64,000 nt of DNA from Fictibacillus marinisediminis. Lineage in GTDB: Bacteria > Bacillota > Bacilli > Bacillales > Fictibacillaceae. The notes under the pieces are model-generated. The model worked only from the letters and a program-made list of their open reading frames with translations. It ran no database searches and had not been told where the DNA came from. The first letter of the stretch is position 1. Each line of letters starts with the position of its first letter. The DNA lies in NCBI RefSeq assembly GCF_023149135.1, contig NZ_JAIWJX010000002.1, forward strand, positions 2,790,001 to 2,854,000, given 5' to 3'. Made by a program: the position numbers and the translations under genes. Shown here piece after piece: positions 46,000 through 55,942 of this stretch.

Positions 46000-47792
46000 T
46001 GAGGTTCCGTTTAGATGAAAAAGGATCAACATTAACTCTTGTACTATTAATCTCTGCAGTGTTCGCCATAATAGGATTGACGTTAATCAGCACGACGATA
46101 AACGGGGCAAAAAAAACGAATACGAGGGAAGCTGAAGTTCAAGCCACCTATCTTGCCGAAAAAGGCATGGATTATACCGCAGCCAAGATTAACAATAAAC
46201 TCAAAACAGAAATAGGAAACGGGATTCTGGTCAGCCAGTTCCCAGCCACCTTCACAAACGTAATTAATTTTGTCAAAGGACAAGTTATCGGAAAAACCAT
46301 CAATCCAAGCGGAAATGGAACGTATATAGTAAAAGATATACAGTTTACAGATACGAGCAGCACAACTCCTAACCGGAAAAGTGTCACGATTCAAGTGGAA
46401 GCTAACGTCAAGAACCAGACAAAGCTATTGAAACGAACCATATTTTTTGGAACTGGTAATGCTCCTGAGATATTGAAGTATGCATTGGGTTCGTTTTGTT
46501 TATCAAAGAATTGTCTTCCAGGAGAAGGAAATATGTACCTTCAAGGAGCTTCTCAAATAAAAGGTGATCTCTATGTAGCGAATAATTTATTTGTAAAAGA
46601 CAGCGGCCCTACAGTTTACAATTATAATTATAGTTATGGAACTTATACTGTTCCTTACTGGAACGATACGCTCTCCCCACAGCTTATTCCTAATGATTCT
46701 TCAACAAAATCAAAAATAGCATTAGGAGGTAATCTTTTTACTTTTACAGACGCAGCTCCTTTTATTAATTTTAACTTTTCAGAATTAAAATATGAGAGTG
46801 AGTACAGAAGTATCAGCAACTATTATCAAGCCCATTTAAACACGCCGGATGTTACAAATAGTTTTTACCAAAATGTAACCAATTCACCCGCTAATTATTT
46901 TACCTCTTCCGTTCCGTCGATTGTTAAAAGTAATTTCCGGCCTCCTATTATAGAAATTGCAGGTAAAAGAAACAGTTATAAATATAATTGGAATGATTCA
47001 GGTGTTTCCCCCATTCCTTTACCAAACAACAGAATGAATGATTCAAATACTTTATATAAGAGTTTGAAGATTTATCCCTACGATAAAAATGGAACGAACT
47101 TTGATTCATTTATACTTGAGGGAAACAACACGATCAATCAGTTTTCTTTTCCAGGGAATACCGAGATCACTGGACAAAGCAATAAAATCTCCAGATTAGA
47201 GTTTACAAATGGAGCTTATATTGGAGGGGATTTAGAGATTGGGTCCAAAAGTGCTTCAAATAATCCTAATACTTATCCAACTATTCAAATCAGAGGTTCT
47301 ATTTTTGTTGACGGTGACTTAACCATTAATAATGTAAATGCACAGTTTGCATCACTCATCTATGTAACCGGAAAAACAACCATTGAGTATTCAACATTAA
47401 AGGGTTTAAATGAATCTTTAAAACCTCCTGGTTCCTTGATTGTTTTCAGCAAAGGAGATATTAATATTCAAAACAACAGTCTATACGATGATAACCCAAG
47501 CTACTTAAAAGGATTTTTTTATTCCGAGAGAGATATTGAAATGTATGGGGTAGGATCAAACATTTCTATAGATGGAGGCTTGTCGGCAAGGAAAATCATT
47601 TTGAATGCATTGGCTGGAAAGTACGCTAACCAGGGCCAAGAAGCTCTCATAAAATCCAGTGATATTAACTTATCACGGTTAAAAATCAATTACGATCCGG
47701 ATATCATTGAAACATACGCCAACCTTAAAGAATCCGAACCGATGATTACAGATCTTGATGAGCCTGCAATCGCTGAACCTCATATGAAATAA
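45999..47792 (+). CDS. Large PilX-like minor pilin with beta-helix C-terminus
   Basis: A 597-aa protein. The N-terminus EKGSTLTLVLLISAVFAII is prepilin-like but lacks Glu5, as in PilX/GspK tip subunits, and TREAEVQATYLAEKGMDYTA is the family helix. The C-terminal half (about residues 350-560) has repeated short strands ending in G-D-L/I patterns (GGDLEIGSK, VDGDLTINN, SKGDINIQN, SERDIEMYG), suggesting a parallel beta-helix. It is rich in Asn, Tyr and Ser and its DNA is visibly more A/T-rich than the neighbours. Such a size suggests a pilus-tip adhesin. GTG start overlaps the previous stop by one base. Confidence 0.75.
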   Translation: MRFRLDEKGSTLTLVLLISAVFAIIGLTLISTTINGAKKTNTREAEVQATYLAEKGMDYTAAKINNKLKTEIGNGILVSQFPATFTNVINFVKGQVIGKTINPSGNGTYIVKDIQFTDTSSTTPNRKSVTIQVEANVKNQTKLLKRTIFFGTGNAPEILKYALGSFCLSKNCLPGEGNMYLQGASQIKGDLYVANNLFVKDSGPTVYNYNYSYGTYTVPYWNDTLSPQLIPNDSSTKSKIALGGNLFTFTDAAPFINFNFSELKYESEYRSISNYYQAHLNTPDVTNSFYQNVTNSPANYFTSSVPSIVKSNFRPPIIEIAGKRNSYKYNWNDSGVSPIPLPNNRMNDSNTLYKSLKIYPYDKNGTNFDSFILEGNNTINQFSFPGNTEITGQSNKISRLEFTNGAYIGGDLEIGSKSASNNPNTYPTIQIRGSIFVDGDLTINNVNAQFASLIYVTGKTTIEYSTLKGLNESLKPPGSLIVFSKGDINIQNNSLYDDNPSYLKGFFYSERDIEMYGVGSNISIDGGLSARKIILNALAGKYANQGQEALIKSSDINLSRLKINYDPDIIETYANLKESEPMITDLDEPAIAEPHMK

Positions 47793-47793
47793 A

Positions 47794-47823
47794 AAAAGGC
47801 CTTCTCCGATGAGAAGGCCTTTT
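47794..47823. terminator. Bidirectional terminator after the minor pilin operon
   Basis: Perfect 13-bp arms AAAAGGCCTTCTC and GAGAAGGCCTTTT with a 4-base loop lie between convergent genes. Confidence 0.92.
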
Positions 47824-47825
47824 GG

Positions 47826-49532
47826 CTATCCTACATACCTCGCAACCTTGTTCCTGCCCTGCTGTTTGGCGCCTGTGTACATGGCGCGGTCTGCATTGCG
47901 CAGGAGAGTGAGCGGATCCTCGCCCTGAAGTGGAGCAGTAGAAATACCGATGCTGGCGGTAATGTAGATTTGATGATGACGTTTGTCTTTTAGATCATCT
48001 TTAATGAGAAACGGATGCAGGGATATAATGCTCCGCAACTCTTCTGCCACGCGATAGCAAGTCATCTCATTCGTATGAGGAAGCAAGATGACGAATTCTT
48101 CCCCCCCATATCGTGCCACTTTACCGTTTTCCCCAATGTATTGTTCAAGTCGGCGTGCCAATTGAATTAACACTTCGTTTCCGCTTTGATGTCCATAGGT
48201 ATCGTTAACCTTTTTAAAATGGTCAATGTCCATCAGGATGACAGAAAACTCCCGCTGAAAATAATTAAACTCATCATACATTTGAGAGAGGAGATTCTCA
48301 AAATATCGGTAATTAAAGAGTCCCGTCAAAGGGCATTGCTCGCTTTTGAGCTTTGTTGTTTCATAATTTTTTGCATTATCAATAGCTACCGCTAAATAGT
48401 TGGCCAGAATTTCCATAATCATCAGATGGTGTTTTTGAAACGTTTTTTTCTTCTGGTTCATAAACGTAATGACACCAACAATCTTCTGGCTTCGAATCAT
48501 CGGAACGGAAATAATAGATTCTCCGTGCCCGTTAAAATGGCTCTCAGAAGTATCTCTCCATTGTTTTTTTGATGAGTAGAGTATACTCTTCCCGGTTGCC
48601 CAAACTTTTCCGCTCACCCCTTCTGTACGGAGGAGTTTAATATCATGTTTGATCATGCCCTCATTTTTCTCGTATTTCCGGATGAGTTTAAAATATTCTC
48701 CTGACTCTGCATCAAAGATATAAGCACCATCGACCAAAATAAACGAAGTCAGCTTATCAATGAACACATCCAGTATGTCATTTACTTGCAGATGCTCAGA
48801 CAGCTGCTGGCCGATCTCACTGGATTTTTGCAGGAGATCATTGACCTGCTGGCTCGCATGGTACAAGTTGATGATGATGGACAGGCTTAAAAATGGAAAA
48901 CCCACGTAAAAAATGGCCGGTGTACCAATCTGCGAATAGAGAACATAAAGGAGTACGCCGACAGGAATGACCAGCATCTCAAAAATAATATCGACCCAAA
49001 GATCTTTTTCAATAAAACGAACTTTTTGTGCAAACACATATGTTCTTACCACATATAAAAAGAGATGGTTCAATAAGAAATGTGCCAATATATATCCGGC
49101 AATCGGTATTAAATAAAATCCTTTGTTAAGGTCGTATGGGCCGGTATGCCCCCCGAGCAGCTCAAATATGATGCCGGATCCTACCGATATCCAGGCAAAC
49201 ATCAATGTATTGGTTAAATACCGATAATGCTCATTCGTACTGAAATACACCTTAAGAGTTAATGAGAATACAGCAATCTGAGTGATGATCAGGGAGAGAA
49301 ATAATCCATAGTAAAGGAAAATCGCTAGCGAGATGCCGGTAATAAGCGAAATATTGGAGTTTAATACTCTGATCGGGAAAAGAGAAACGACCACGGTGAG
49401 TACCGTTAATACCGAAATATCAAAAAAAGAAATGGATGCAGGAAAATCATTCAGGGAGTAGCCTGTCCAAATTGCTGCTGGATAGAATATAACCCATACT
49501 ATCCACATAACAAGCCGCCTTTTTTTATCCAT
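47826..49532 (-). CDS. Membrane GAF-GGDEF diguanylate cyclase
   Basis: A 568-aa protein with about six N-terminal helices (residues 8-225), a GAF domain (about 245-395, DILDVFIDKLTSFILVDGAYI ... VAIDNAKNYE) and a C-terminal GGDEF domain. The active site is YGGEEF within GKVARYGGEEFVILLPH, with VILMDIDHFKKVNDTYGH and SIGIST intact, so c-di-GMP synthesis is likely. The usual RxxD inhibitory site five residues before GGEEF is absent (ENGK). ATG 49532 is preferred to an ATG seven codons upstream. It is convergent with the minor pilin operon. Confidence 0.88.
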   Translation of the reverse strand: MDKKRRLVMWIVWVIFYPAAIWTGYSLNDFPASISFFDISVLTVLTVVVSLFPIRVLNSNISLITGISLAIFLYYGLFLSLIITQIAVFSLTLKVYFSTNEHYRYLTNTLMFAWISVGSGIIFELLGGHTGPYDLNKGFYLIPIAGYILAHFLLNHLFLYVVRTYVFAQKVRFIEKDLWVDIIFEMLVIPVGVLLYVLYSQIGTPAIFYVGFPFLSLSIIINLYHASQQVNDLLQKSSEIGQQLSEHLQVNDILDVFIDKLTSFILVDGAYIFDAESGEYFKLIRKYEKNEGMIKHDIKLLRTEGVSGKVWATGKSILYSSKKQWRDTSESHFNGHGESIISVPMIRSQKIVGVITFMNQKKKTFQKHHLMIMEILANYLAVAIDNAKNYETTKLKSEQCPLTGLFNYRYFENLLSQMYDEFNYFQREFSVILMDIDHFKKVNDTYGHQSGNEVLIQLARRLEQYIGENGKVARYGGEEFVILLPHTNEMTCYRVAEELRSIISLHPFLIKDDLKDKRHHQIYITASIGISTAPLQGEDPLTLLRNADRAMYTGAKQQGRNKVARYVG

Positions 49533-49634
49533 GTTCCCTCGGTCCCCCTTCATGAGCCAAAAGTTCTATACCCTGCATACAGCTAGGTAAATACTATTAT
49601 CTACTTATTGTAACAAAAGTTTGGAAAATTTCAA

Positions 49635-50939
49635 TTACTTACCAATTATTTTCTTTAAAAATTTCTTGCACGCCCCAATAAAGTAGAGGGAGCCTGTGAT
49701 TAGCAGGATATCTTGCTCTTTACCTGTTTCAAGAAAATTCATAAGAGCGGTCTCAAAATTCTCATCATATTGCTTTTTTTTCATAGTACTTTTTTCATAT
49801 AAGGATTGGGCACTGTCCGCTCGATGATGCTCAAACGAAGTAAACATCATGGATGAACTGATCTCCTCCAACGGTTTGAGCATGCTTCCAGTGTCTTTAT
49901 CCCTTAATGCAGCAAACAGCACATGAATGGCTTTTCCGGTAAAATGGCTTTTTAACGTTTCCTTTAAGGCCAGGATGCCTTCGGGATTGTGGGCACCATC
50001 CAAAATTATTTTTGGACGGTCGTTTACAACCTCAAATCGGCCAGCCCACTTCGCCTTTTTCATTCCATTGGTGATAGATTCCTCATCGATCACCCACCCT
50101 ATCTCATATTTCAAGAGATCCATTGCCATTAAAGCTAATCCCGCATTGCTGACTTGGTGCTTTCCTGGCATGGCAATTTCCATAAGTGTTCGGTTTGAAT
50201 AAGGTGATCTATAGGAAAATATCTCTTTCCCTTCTGACACCTTTATACGCTCCGTGTACATTTCTTTACCCAGTCTGTAGCATTTCGAGTGATTGTCCTT
50301 GGCTGTTTTTTCAATTACAGACAGAGCCTCAGCCTGATCAGTACCTGTAATGACAGGAACAGAAGGCTTGATGATCCCCGCTTTATGATGGGTGATCTCT
50401 GAAAGGCTTGAGCCAAGAAGATTCATATGGTCGTAGCCGATGCTGGTAATGATAGAAAACAAAGGCACGATCACGTTCGTCGAATCGTTCCGTCCTCCAA
50501 GGCCGGATTCTATTAAGCATAAATCCGGTGCACGTTGGCTGAAAAAAACATAAGCAGCAACTGTCACCGCCTCAAACTCGGACAGGCTGCCTAATCCTTC
50601 GTTTTCCACATCCCTGACAAAAGGCTTCATCTTCTCTATGACTCTTTCCAATTCCTTATCTGTAATCCATTTACCATCGAGCTGAATATGTTCTCTGACG
50701 TTAACTAGAAAAGGAGACGTAAATGTGCCTACGGAATATCCTTGTTCACGGAGAATGGCTTGAATCATCTGGATGGTAGAACCCTTCCCATTCGTTCCTG
50801 CCACATGGATGCAGCGCAAGGTTTTCTCCGGATTACCGAGTTTCTGAAGGATTGCCTTCATGCGTTCGAGGCCCATCTTCATCTCTCCTGCATCTGTCAG
50901 TTCCAGTTCATGGTTGATGTCTTCATAAGATGTAAACAT
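49635..50939 (-). CDS. folC: Folylpolyglutamate synthase / dihydrofolate synthase
   Basis: FolC (434 aa) adds glutamates to folates. The Mur-ligase P-loop HVAGTNGKGST near residue 47, GLGGRNDSTN, the TSIGYDHMNLLG segment, AGIIK and ILDGAHNPEG are all present. AAAGGGG before ATG 50939 fixes the start; the frame is open much further upstream without homology. In B. subtilis folC lies between comC and valS, and the same is true here except for the inserted pilus and ATP-grasp genes. Confidence 0.95.
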   Translation of the reverse strand: MFTSYEDINHELELTDAGEMKMGLERMKAILQKLGNPEKTLRCIHVAGTNGKGSTIQMIQAILREQGYSVGTFTSPFLVNVREHIQLDGKWITDKELERVIEKMKPFVRDVENEGLGSLSEFEAVTVAAYVFFSQRAPDLCLIESGLGGRNDSTNVIVPLFSIITSIGYDHMNLLGSSLSEITHHKAGIIKPSVPVITGTDQAEALSVIEKTAKDNHSKCYRLGKEMYTERIKVSEGKEIFSYRSPYSNRTLMEIAMPGKHQVSNAGLALMAMDLLKYEIGWVIDEESITNGMKKAKWAGRFEVVNDRPKIILDGAHNPEGILALKETLKSHFTGKAIHVLFAALRDKDTGSMLKPLEEISSSMMFTSFEHHRADSAQSLYEKSTMKKKQYDENFETALMNFLETGKEQDILLITGSLYFIGACKKFLKKIIGK

Positions 50940-50957
50940 CACGCTTCCCCTTTCGTA

Positions 50958-50986
50958 TTGTGATATTTTCTTGGGAACGATAAAAT
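50958..50986 (+). promoter_or_regulatory. Candidate promoter of the ATP-grasp pair
   Basis: TTGTGA (50958-50963), 17 bp, TAAAAT (50981-50986). A second fit TTGGGA/TAGTAT lies 13-20 bp further downstream. Confidence 0.5.
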
Positions 50987-51023
50987 AACGGTATAGTATT
51001 TGTAACACGGACGGAGGACAACA

Positions 51024-51935
51024 ATGGCACAACCATCCTGCTGGATCATCTATAACGGCAACCTGCACCCAAAAAAATTCATGGACTTTGCCGAGTGGAC
51101 GGCCAAAGCGGCTGAAAAAAAAGGCATTACACCAACAATTATCAAAAACAACGAACTGCTCGTTACATTTAAGAACGGAAAATCTATGATTTCTGGAAGC
51201 TATACAAATAGCTCTCCTGATTTTGTGATATTTGGAGACAAGGATATCTTCCTTGCCAAACAACTCGAAAAATTAGGTATTCCAGTATATAATTCTGCCG
51301 ATTCCATTGAAATCTGCGATAACAAGTCGAGAATGTACCAAACCCTCGCAGACCACGGAATCCCTTTTCCAAAAACCATTATAGCACCAAAAGTATTTGG
51401 AGACCTTCATGATGAAAGCCATTATTATGCTATTGCAAGGGAAATCGGCTTTCCGATGGTTATTAAAGAAGCCTACGGATCGTTTGGTATGCAGGTTCAC
51501 CTAGTAGAAAATGAACAGGAACTGCTTGACCTGATGAAATCACTAAAAAACACCGAGTATGTATTCCAGGAAATGATCAAGTCCAGCTACGGACGGGATG
51601 TACGCATCAATATCGTAGGCGGCAAGGCTGTTGCTTCCATGCTGAGAAAATCCGAGACAGATTTCCGGGCAAATGTCAGTTTCGGCGGAAAAACAAAGCC
51701 TTATACACCGACCAAAGAACAAATCAATCTGGCTGCAGCCTGTGCGGAAGTTACAGGAACAGACTTTGCCGGAGTCGACTTGCTGTTTGGCAATGATGGC
51801 TCTCCCCTCGTCTGTGAGATCAACTCCAACGCTCATATCCGCAGCATTTATGATTGTACGGGAATTGATGTAGCTCTGCATATGATGGATTTCATCCTCA
51901 ATGATCTAAAAGAAAGAGGACCCTCACATGAGTAA
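51024..51935 (+). CDS. RimK-like ATP-grasp ligase, first of a tandem pair
   Basis: A 303-aa ATP-grasp enzyme resembling RimK-type amino-acid ligases. An N-terminal preATP-grasp part (about 1-100) leads to CDNKSRMYQTLADHGIPFPKT, the nucleotide-binding FPMVIKEAYGSFGMQVHLV with its lysine and Gly loop, GRDVRINIVGGKAVASMLR, and the metal-binding VDLLFGNDGSPLVCEINSN (Glu and Asn kept). GGACGGAGGACAAC precedes the ATG. It overlaps the second ligase by eight bases. The substrate is unknown; a carboxylate-amine ligation is expected. Confidence 0.8.
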   Translation: MAQPSCWIIYNGNLHPKKFMDFAEWTAKAAEKKGITPTIIKNNELLVTFKNGKSMISGSYTNSSPDFVIFGDKDIFLAKQLEKLGIPVYNSADSIEICDNKSRMYQTLADHGIPFPKTIIAPKVFGDLHDESHYYAIAREIGFPMVIKEAYGSFGMQVHLVENEQELLDLMKSLKNTEYVFQEMIKSSYGRDVRINIVGGKAVASMLRKSETDFRANVSFGGKTKPYTPTKEQINLAAACAEVTGTDFAGVDLLFGNDGSPLVCEINSNAHIRSIYDCTGIDVALHMMDFILNDLKERGPSHE

Positions 51936-52803
51936 AAGGGGATGGTTGATTTACAGTGTACAAGATGCTGAAAAGAATGCCTCCTTTATAAGCTGGATGA
52001 AAGAGGAGGCTGCAGCAGCCGGGTTAGACCTTGAACTTCGATACATCGAACGATTTGCATTTGGTGTAACGGAAAACAAGCTTTCTCTTTATTATGATAA
52101 ACTGCAGGAACATTTACCAGCGTTTGCTGTGGTCCGGACGATCCATCCGCTCTTCTCTCTGCAGCTTGAACAAATGGGTGTGAAAATCTTTAATTCCTCT
52201 TATGTTTCAAGGGTGGCCAACGATAAGGCACGAACACACCAGCTTCTGGCGGAGGCTGGTATTCCCATGATGGACACCCTTTTCATCTCTCCTTCTTTAT
52301 ATCGTCCTGATTCTTTGCCTTTTGACTTTCCTTTAATTGCAAAGTTATCTTCAGGAAGGGGCGGAGAACAGGTCTACCTTGTAACAGAAGAACAAGAATT
52401 ACGTGAGGCCCTTTCCGCCTATCCCCATCAAGAATGGGTGATACAAAAACCTGCGGCTCATCCTGGCAGAGATGTCCGGGTATTTGTCGTCGGAGATCAG
52501 ATCGTCGGCGCAGTCCTTCGAAGTTCGGACGAAGATTTCAGAGCGAACTTTTCACTCGGCGGAAACGCTCAGTTCTACGATCTAAATGAGGAACAAATAG
52601 TATTGGCTCAAAAAATAATGTCCCATTTTGAGATGGGAATGGCCGGAATCGATTTCTTACTGGATAAAGACGATTCTTTTATTTTTAACGAAGTGGAGGA
52701 CGTGGTGGGCAGCCGCACATTAAGTGCAACATCAGACATCAACATCGTTAGGACCTATATGGCCCACATCGCCGCACAAATAAAAGAGCCTGAAAGTGAC
52801 TGA
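51928..52803 (+). CDS. RimK-like ATP-grasp ligase, second of a tandem pair
   Basis: A 291-aa paralogue of the preceding ligase with the same order of motifs: VANDKARTHQLLAEAGIPMMD, FPLIAKLSSGRGGEQVYLV, GRDVRVFVVGDQIVGAVLR and the shared DEDFRANFSLGG. The metal motif reads FNEVEDVVG, so the usual Asn (EIN or EVN) is Glu here. That may change metal use or mean reduced activity. Translation is coupled by overlap. A bidirectional terminator shared with valS follows. Substrate unknown. Confidence 0.8.
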   Translation: MSKRGWLIYSVQDAEKNASFISWMKEEAAAAGLDLELRYIERFAFGVTENKLSLYYDKLQEHLPAFAVVRTIHPLFSLQLEQMGVKIFNSSYVSRVANDKARTHQLLAEAGIPMMDTLFISPSLYRPDSLPFDFPLIAKLSSGRGGEQVYLVTEEQELREALSAYPHQEWVIQKPAAHPGRDVRVFVVGDQIVGAVLRSSDEDFRANFSLGGNAQFYDLNEEQIVLAQKIMSHFEMGMAGIDFLLDKDDSFIFNEVEDVVGSRTLSATSDINIVRTYMAHIAAQIKEPESD

Positions 52804-52816
52804 TCACTTTCAGGCT
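52787..52816. terminator. Bidirectional terminator between ATP-grasp pair and valS
   Basis: Perfect 13-bp arms AGCCTGAAAGTGA and TCACTTTCAGGCT with a 4-base loop, followed by T7; flanks both convergent genes. Confidence 0.93.
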
Positions 52817-52820
52817 TTTT

Positions 52821-55469
52821 TTATGCTTTCAGTTCTTGAATGCGCTGGCGGACTTTATCGCGTTTTTCGCTGTAGTCCTTTTCCTTTGCACGCTCTTCTT
52901 CGATTACTTTTTCAGGCGCTTTCTTCATGAAGCCTTCGTTGCTTAGTTTCTTCTGTACACGCTCGACTTCTTTGTTGTATTTTTCAACTTCTTTTTCTAG
53001 ACGCTGAATTTCTTCGTCTAAATTAATCAATCCTTCAAGCGGCAGATACATTTCCACTCCGGAAAGTACAGCACTCATCGATTTATCTGGTGCAGAAAGA
53101 TTGGTTCCAAGTGTCAGTGTGCTTGGGTTACAGAACTTCTCAAGATAGCTGCGGTTCGCCTCAAGCGCCTTCAGCACTTCCTCACTCTTGGCGTTGATCT
53201 GAAGCTCGATCGGTTTGCTCGGTGCCACGTTCATCTCAGAACGGATATTACGTACCGTACGGATAATTTCCGTAACGAGATTCATATCTCTTGCTGCTTC
53301 CGGGAAGTGAAGATCTTCACGCTTCGCTGGCCACTGAGCCACTGTGATGGATTCACCCTCATGAGGAAGATGCTGCCAGATTTCCTCGGTAATAAATGGC
53401 ATGATCGGGTGAAGCATTCTCAAGGTATGATCCAATACGTAAGCCAATACGGATCGAGTCGTCTTCTTGGCTGCTTCATCTTCTCCATAAAGCGGCAGTT
53501 TCGCCATCTCGATATACCAGTCACACAAATCATCCCAGATGAAGTTATAAAGAAGTCGGCCAACCTCTCCAAATTCATACGTATCGATCAGCCTTGTTAC
53601 ATTTTCAGCTGTTTCGTTGAATCGGGTTAAGATCCATTTATCCGCCAGGCTCAGCTCTCCAGTGAGATCAATTTCCTCAACTTTCATTCCGTCCATGTTC
53701 ATAAGGGCAAATCGGGAAGCATTCCAAATCTTATTGGCAAAGTTCCAAGTAGATTCTACCTTTTCCCAGTAAAAACGAAGATCGTTTCCTGGTGAGCTGC
53801 CTGTGGATAGGAAGAAACGAAGAGCATCCGCTCCGTATTTTTCAATAACATCCATCGGGTCAACACCATTGCCAAGAGATTTACTCATCTTACGTCCTTC
53901 GGAATCACGTACAAGTCCGTGGATCAATACATCATTGAACGGCCTTTTTTCTGTAAACTCCATGCCTTGGAAGATCATGCGGGCTACCCAGAAATAGATA
54001 ATGTCGTAACCTGTAACGAGCGCATTGGTCGGATAATAGCGTTTGAAATCAATCGCTTCATCATCCGGCCAGCCCATTGTGGAGAACGGCCAAAGTGCGG
54101 ATGAGAACCATGTATCAAGAACGTCTGTATCCTGCTCCCAGTTTTCTTCATCTTTCGGCGCCTCGTGGCCCACGTATACTTCGCCTGTTTCTTTATGGTA
54201 CCAGGCAGGAATTCGGTGCCCCCACCACAGCTGTCTTGAAATACACCAGTCACGGATGTTTTCAATCCAGTGAAGATACGTTTTCTCAAAACGCTCCGGT
54301 ACAAAGTTTACTTTATCCTCTGTTTTTTGAAGCTCGATCGCATTTTCTGCCAAAGGCTTCATCTTAACAAACCATTGTGTGGAAAGATAAGGCTCAACTA
54401 CTGCTCCACTTCTTTCAGAGTGCCCTACGGAATGCATGTGGTCTTCGATCTTGAAAAGAACTCCTGCATCTTCCAGGTCTTGAACAATTTGTTTACGGCA
54501 TTCGAAGCGATCCATGCCTTGATACTTTCCGGCATTTTCATTCATTTTTCCGCCTTCATCCATAACAAGGACACGCTCAAGGTTGTGGCGGTTTCCAATT
54601 TCAAAATCATTCGGGTCATGAGCAGGTGTGATTTTTACGGCACCTGAACCAAACTCCATATCTACATAGTCGTCCCCGACAATCTCAATCTCGCGCCCGA
54701 CAATTGGGAGAATTGCTTTTTTGCCAATCAAATGCTTGTAGCGCTCATCTTCCGGATGAACGGCGATGGCGGTATCTCCAAGCATCGTTTCCGGCCTGGT
54801 TGTTGCGATTTCAATATGGCCTGATCCGTCAGCAAGAGGGTATCTCATATGGTAGAATGCGCCCTGTACATCCTGATGGATAACTTCAATATCAGAAAGA
54901 GCTGTTTTTGTCTGCGGATCCCAGTTGATGATGTATTCGCCGCGGTAAATCAGTCCTTTGTTGTAAAGCGTTACGAACACTTCACGAACAGCATCAGACA
55001 AACCTTCATCAAGGGTAAAGCGCTCACGCGAGTAATCGAGGCCAAGTCCAAGCTTTGACCATTGCTTGCGGATAAAGTCAGCATACTCTTCCTTCCACTC
55101 CCAGGCTTTCTCAAGGAACTTTTCTCTGCCAAGATCGTAGCGGGAAGTGCCTTGTTCACGGAGTTTCGCTTCAACTTTAGCTTGTGTGGCGATTCCGGCA
55201 TGATCCATTCCAGGAAGCCAGAGTACATCATAGCCCTGCATTCTTTTTGCTCGGCTCAGGATATCTTGCAGTGTTGTATCCCATGCATGGCCAAGATGCA
55301 GTCTGCCGGTAACGTTCGGCGGCGGAATGACAATGGTATATGGCGTTTTGGATTCATCACCCGTTGCCTCAAAAAATTTGCCGTCCACCCAATATTTATA
55401 CCAGGATTCTTCGGTTGCCTTCGGATCATATTTCGTTGGCATTGTAAGCTCTTGCTTTTCTGTAGACAT
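52821..55469 (-). CDS. valS: Valyl-tRNA synthetase
   Basis: ValS (882 aa) charges tRNA-Val. The class I signature [14 protein letters not shown] near residue 50, the CP1 editing domain (about 190-340), the KMSKS motif [13 protein letters not shown] near 527, the anticodon-binding domain and the C-terminal coiled-coil arm (about 815-882) are all seen. It is preceded by a T-box leader and lies in the conserved folC-valS-ysxE neighbourhood. Confidence 0.98.
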   Translation of the reverse strand: MSTEKQELTMPTKYDPKATEESWYKYWVDGKFFEATGDESKTPYTIVIPPPNVTGRLHLGHAWDTTLQDILSRAKRMQGYDVLWLPGMDHAGIATQAKVEAKLREQGTSRYDLGREKFLEKAWEWKEEYADFIRKQWSKLGLGLDYSRERFTLDEGLSDAVREVFVTLYNKGLIYRGEYIINWDPQTKTALSDIEVIHQDVQGAFYHMRYPLADGSGHIEIATTRPETMLGDTAIAVHPEDERYKHLIGKKAILPIVGREIEIVGDDYVDMEFGSGAVKITPAHDPNDFEIGNRHNLERVLVMDEGGKMNENAGKYQGMDRFECRKQIVQDLEDAGVLFKIEDHMHSVGHSERSGAVVEPYLSTQWFVKMKPLAENAIELQKTEDKVNFVPERFEKTYLHWIENIRDWCISRQLWWGHRIPAWYHKETGEVYVGHEAPKDEENWEQDTDVLDTWFSSALWPFSTMGWPDDEAIDFKRYYPTNALVTGYDIIYFWVARMIFQGMEFTEKRPFNDVLIHGLVRDSEGRKMSKSLGNGVDPMDVIEKYGADALRFFLSTGSSPGNDLRFYWEKVESTWNFANKIWNASRFALMNMDGMKVEEIDLTGELSLADKWILTRFNETAENVTRLIDTYEFGEVGRLLYNFIWDDLCDWYIEMAKLPLYGEDEAAKKTTRSVLAYVLDHTLRMLHPIMPFITEEIWQHLPHEGESITVAQWPAKREDLHFPEAARDMNLVTEIIRTVRNIRSEMNVAPSKPIELQINAKSEEVLKALEANRSYLEKFCNPSTLTLGTNLSAPDKSMSAVLSGVEMYLPLEGLINLDEEIQRLEKEVEKYNKEVERVQKKLSNEGFMKKAPEKVIEEERAKEKDYSEKRDKVRQRIQELKA

Positions 55470-55491
55470 GAACGTCTCCTCCTTCTCAATA

Positions 55492-55811
55492 CAAATAAAA
55501 AAGCCCCTTCCGTCTCAAAGGACGAAAGAAGCATTGTTCGCGGTACCACCTTTGTTTGCAGAAAGCAGAAATAAACGCCTTTTGCACACTCATTGCTTGA
55601 TAACGGTTTTTCGCCGTCTTCTTCTAGAAAGGCCGTCTGCCTTTGTTCAAAGAAGCTGCTCCAGGGCGACCTTCCACCGCTGTTTCCTTAGGAAATCTCT
55701 CAGCCATCAGATTTCCCTCTCTTTAAGGACAGTCGTTGTACTCTTCCCTTTCAAAGCAAGTTATATGATTTCATTGGTTCTATTTTAACTAGTAAAACAG
55801 GAAAACGTCAA
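55492..55811 (-). promoter_or_regulatory. T-box riboswitch and promoter of valS
   Basis: The promoter is TTGACG (55806-55811), 18 bp, TAAAAT (55782-55787). The leader has a long stem I with GAGAGGGAAATCTGATGG, a candidate valine specifier GTC at 55668-55670, the T-box AAGGTGGTACCGCG (55539-55552), and a terminator hairpin ending in T6 (55497-55533). Uncharged tRNA-Val is expected to stabilise the antiterminator. Which triplet is the specifier is inferred from the gene served. Confidence 0.93.
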
Positions 55812-55942
55812 TAGCTTTCCCATTTGTTGTAACAATTATTCTATTCATGTACAAGAAATATGTGCATTCCGGCAATCATTCACGAATAGGCAGGCTGGTG
55901 AATACCATGATATCAACCTAGATGTACGAAAGAAGGATAGTT

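Noticed and set aside
33795..47792. Prophage or transposon as the source of the pilus locus
   Set aside because: No integrase, transposase, direct repeat or tRNA junction was found at either end; flanks are the normal spoIIB and folC neighbourhood.
50940..51263. N-terminal extension of folC
   Set aside because: It runs through the divergent ATP-grasp gene; ATG 50939 has a good ribosome binding site and the family N-terminus.
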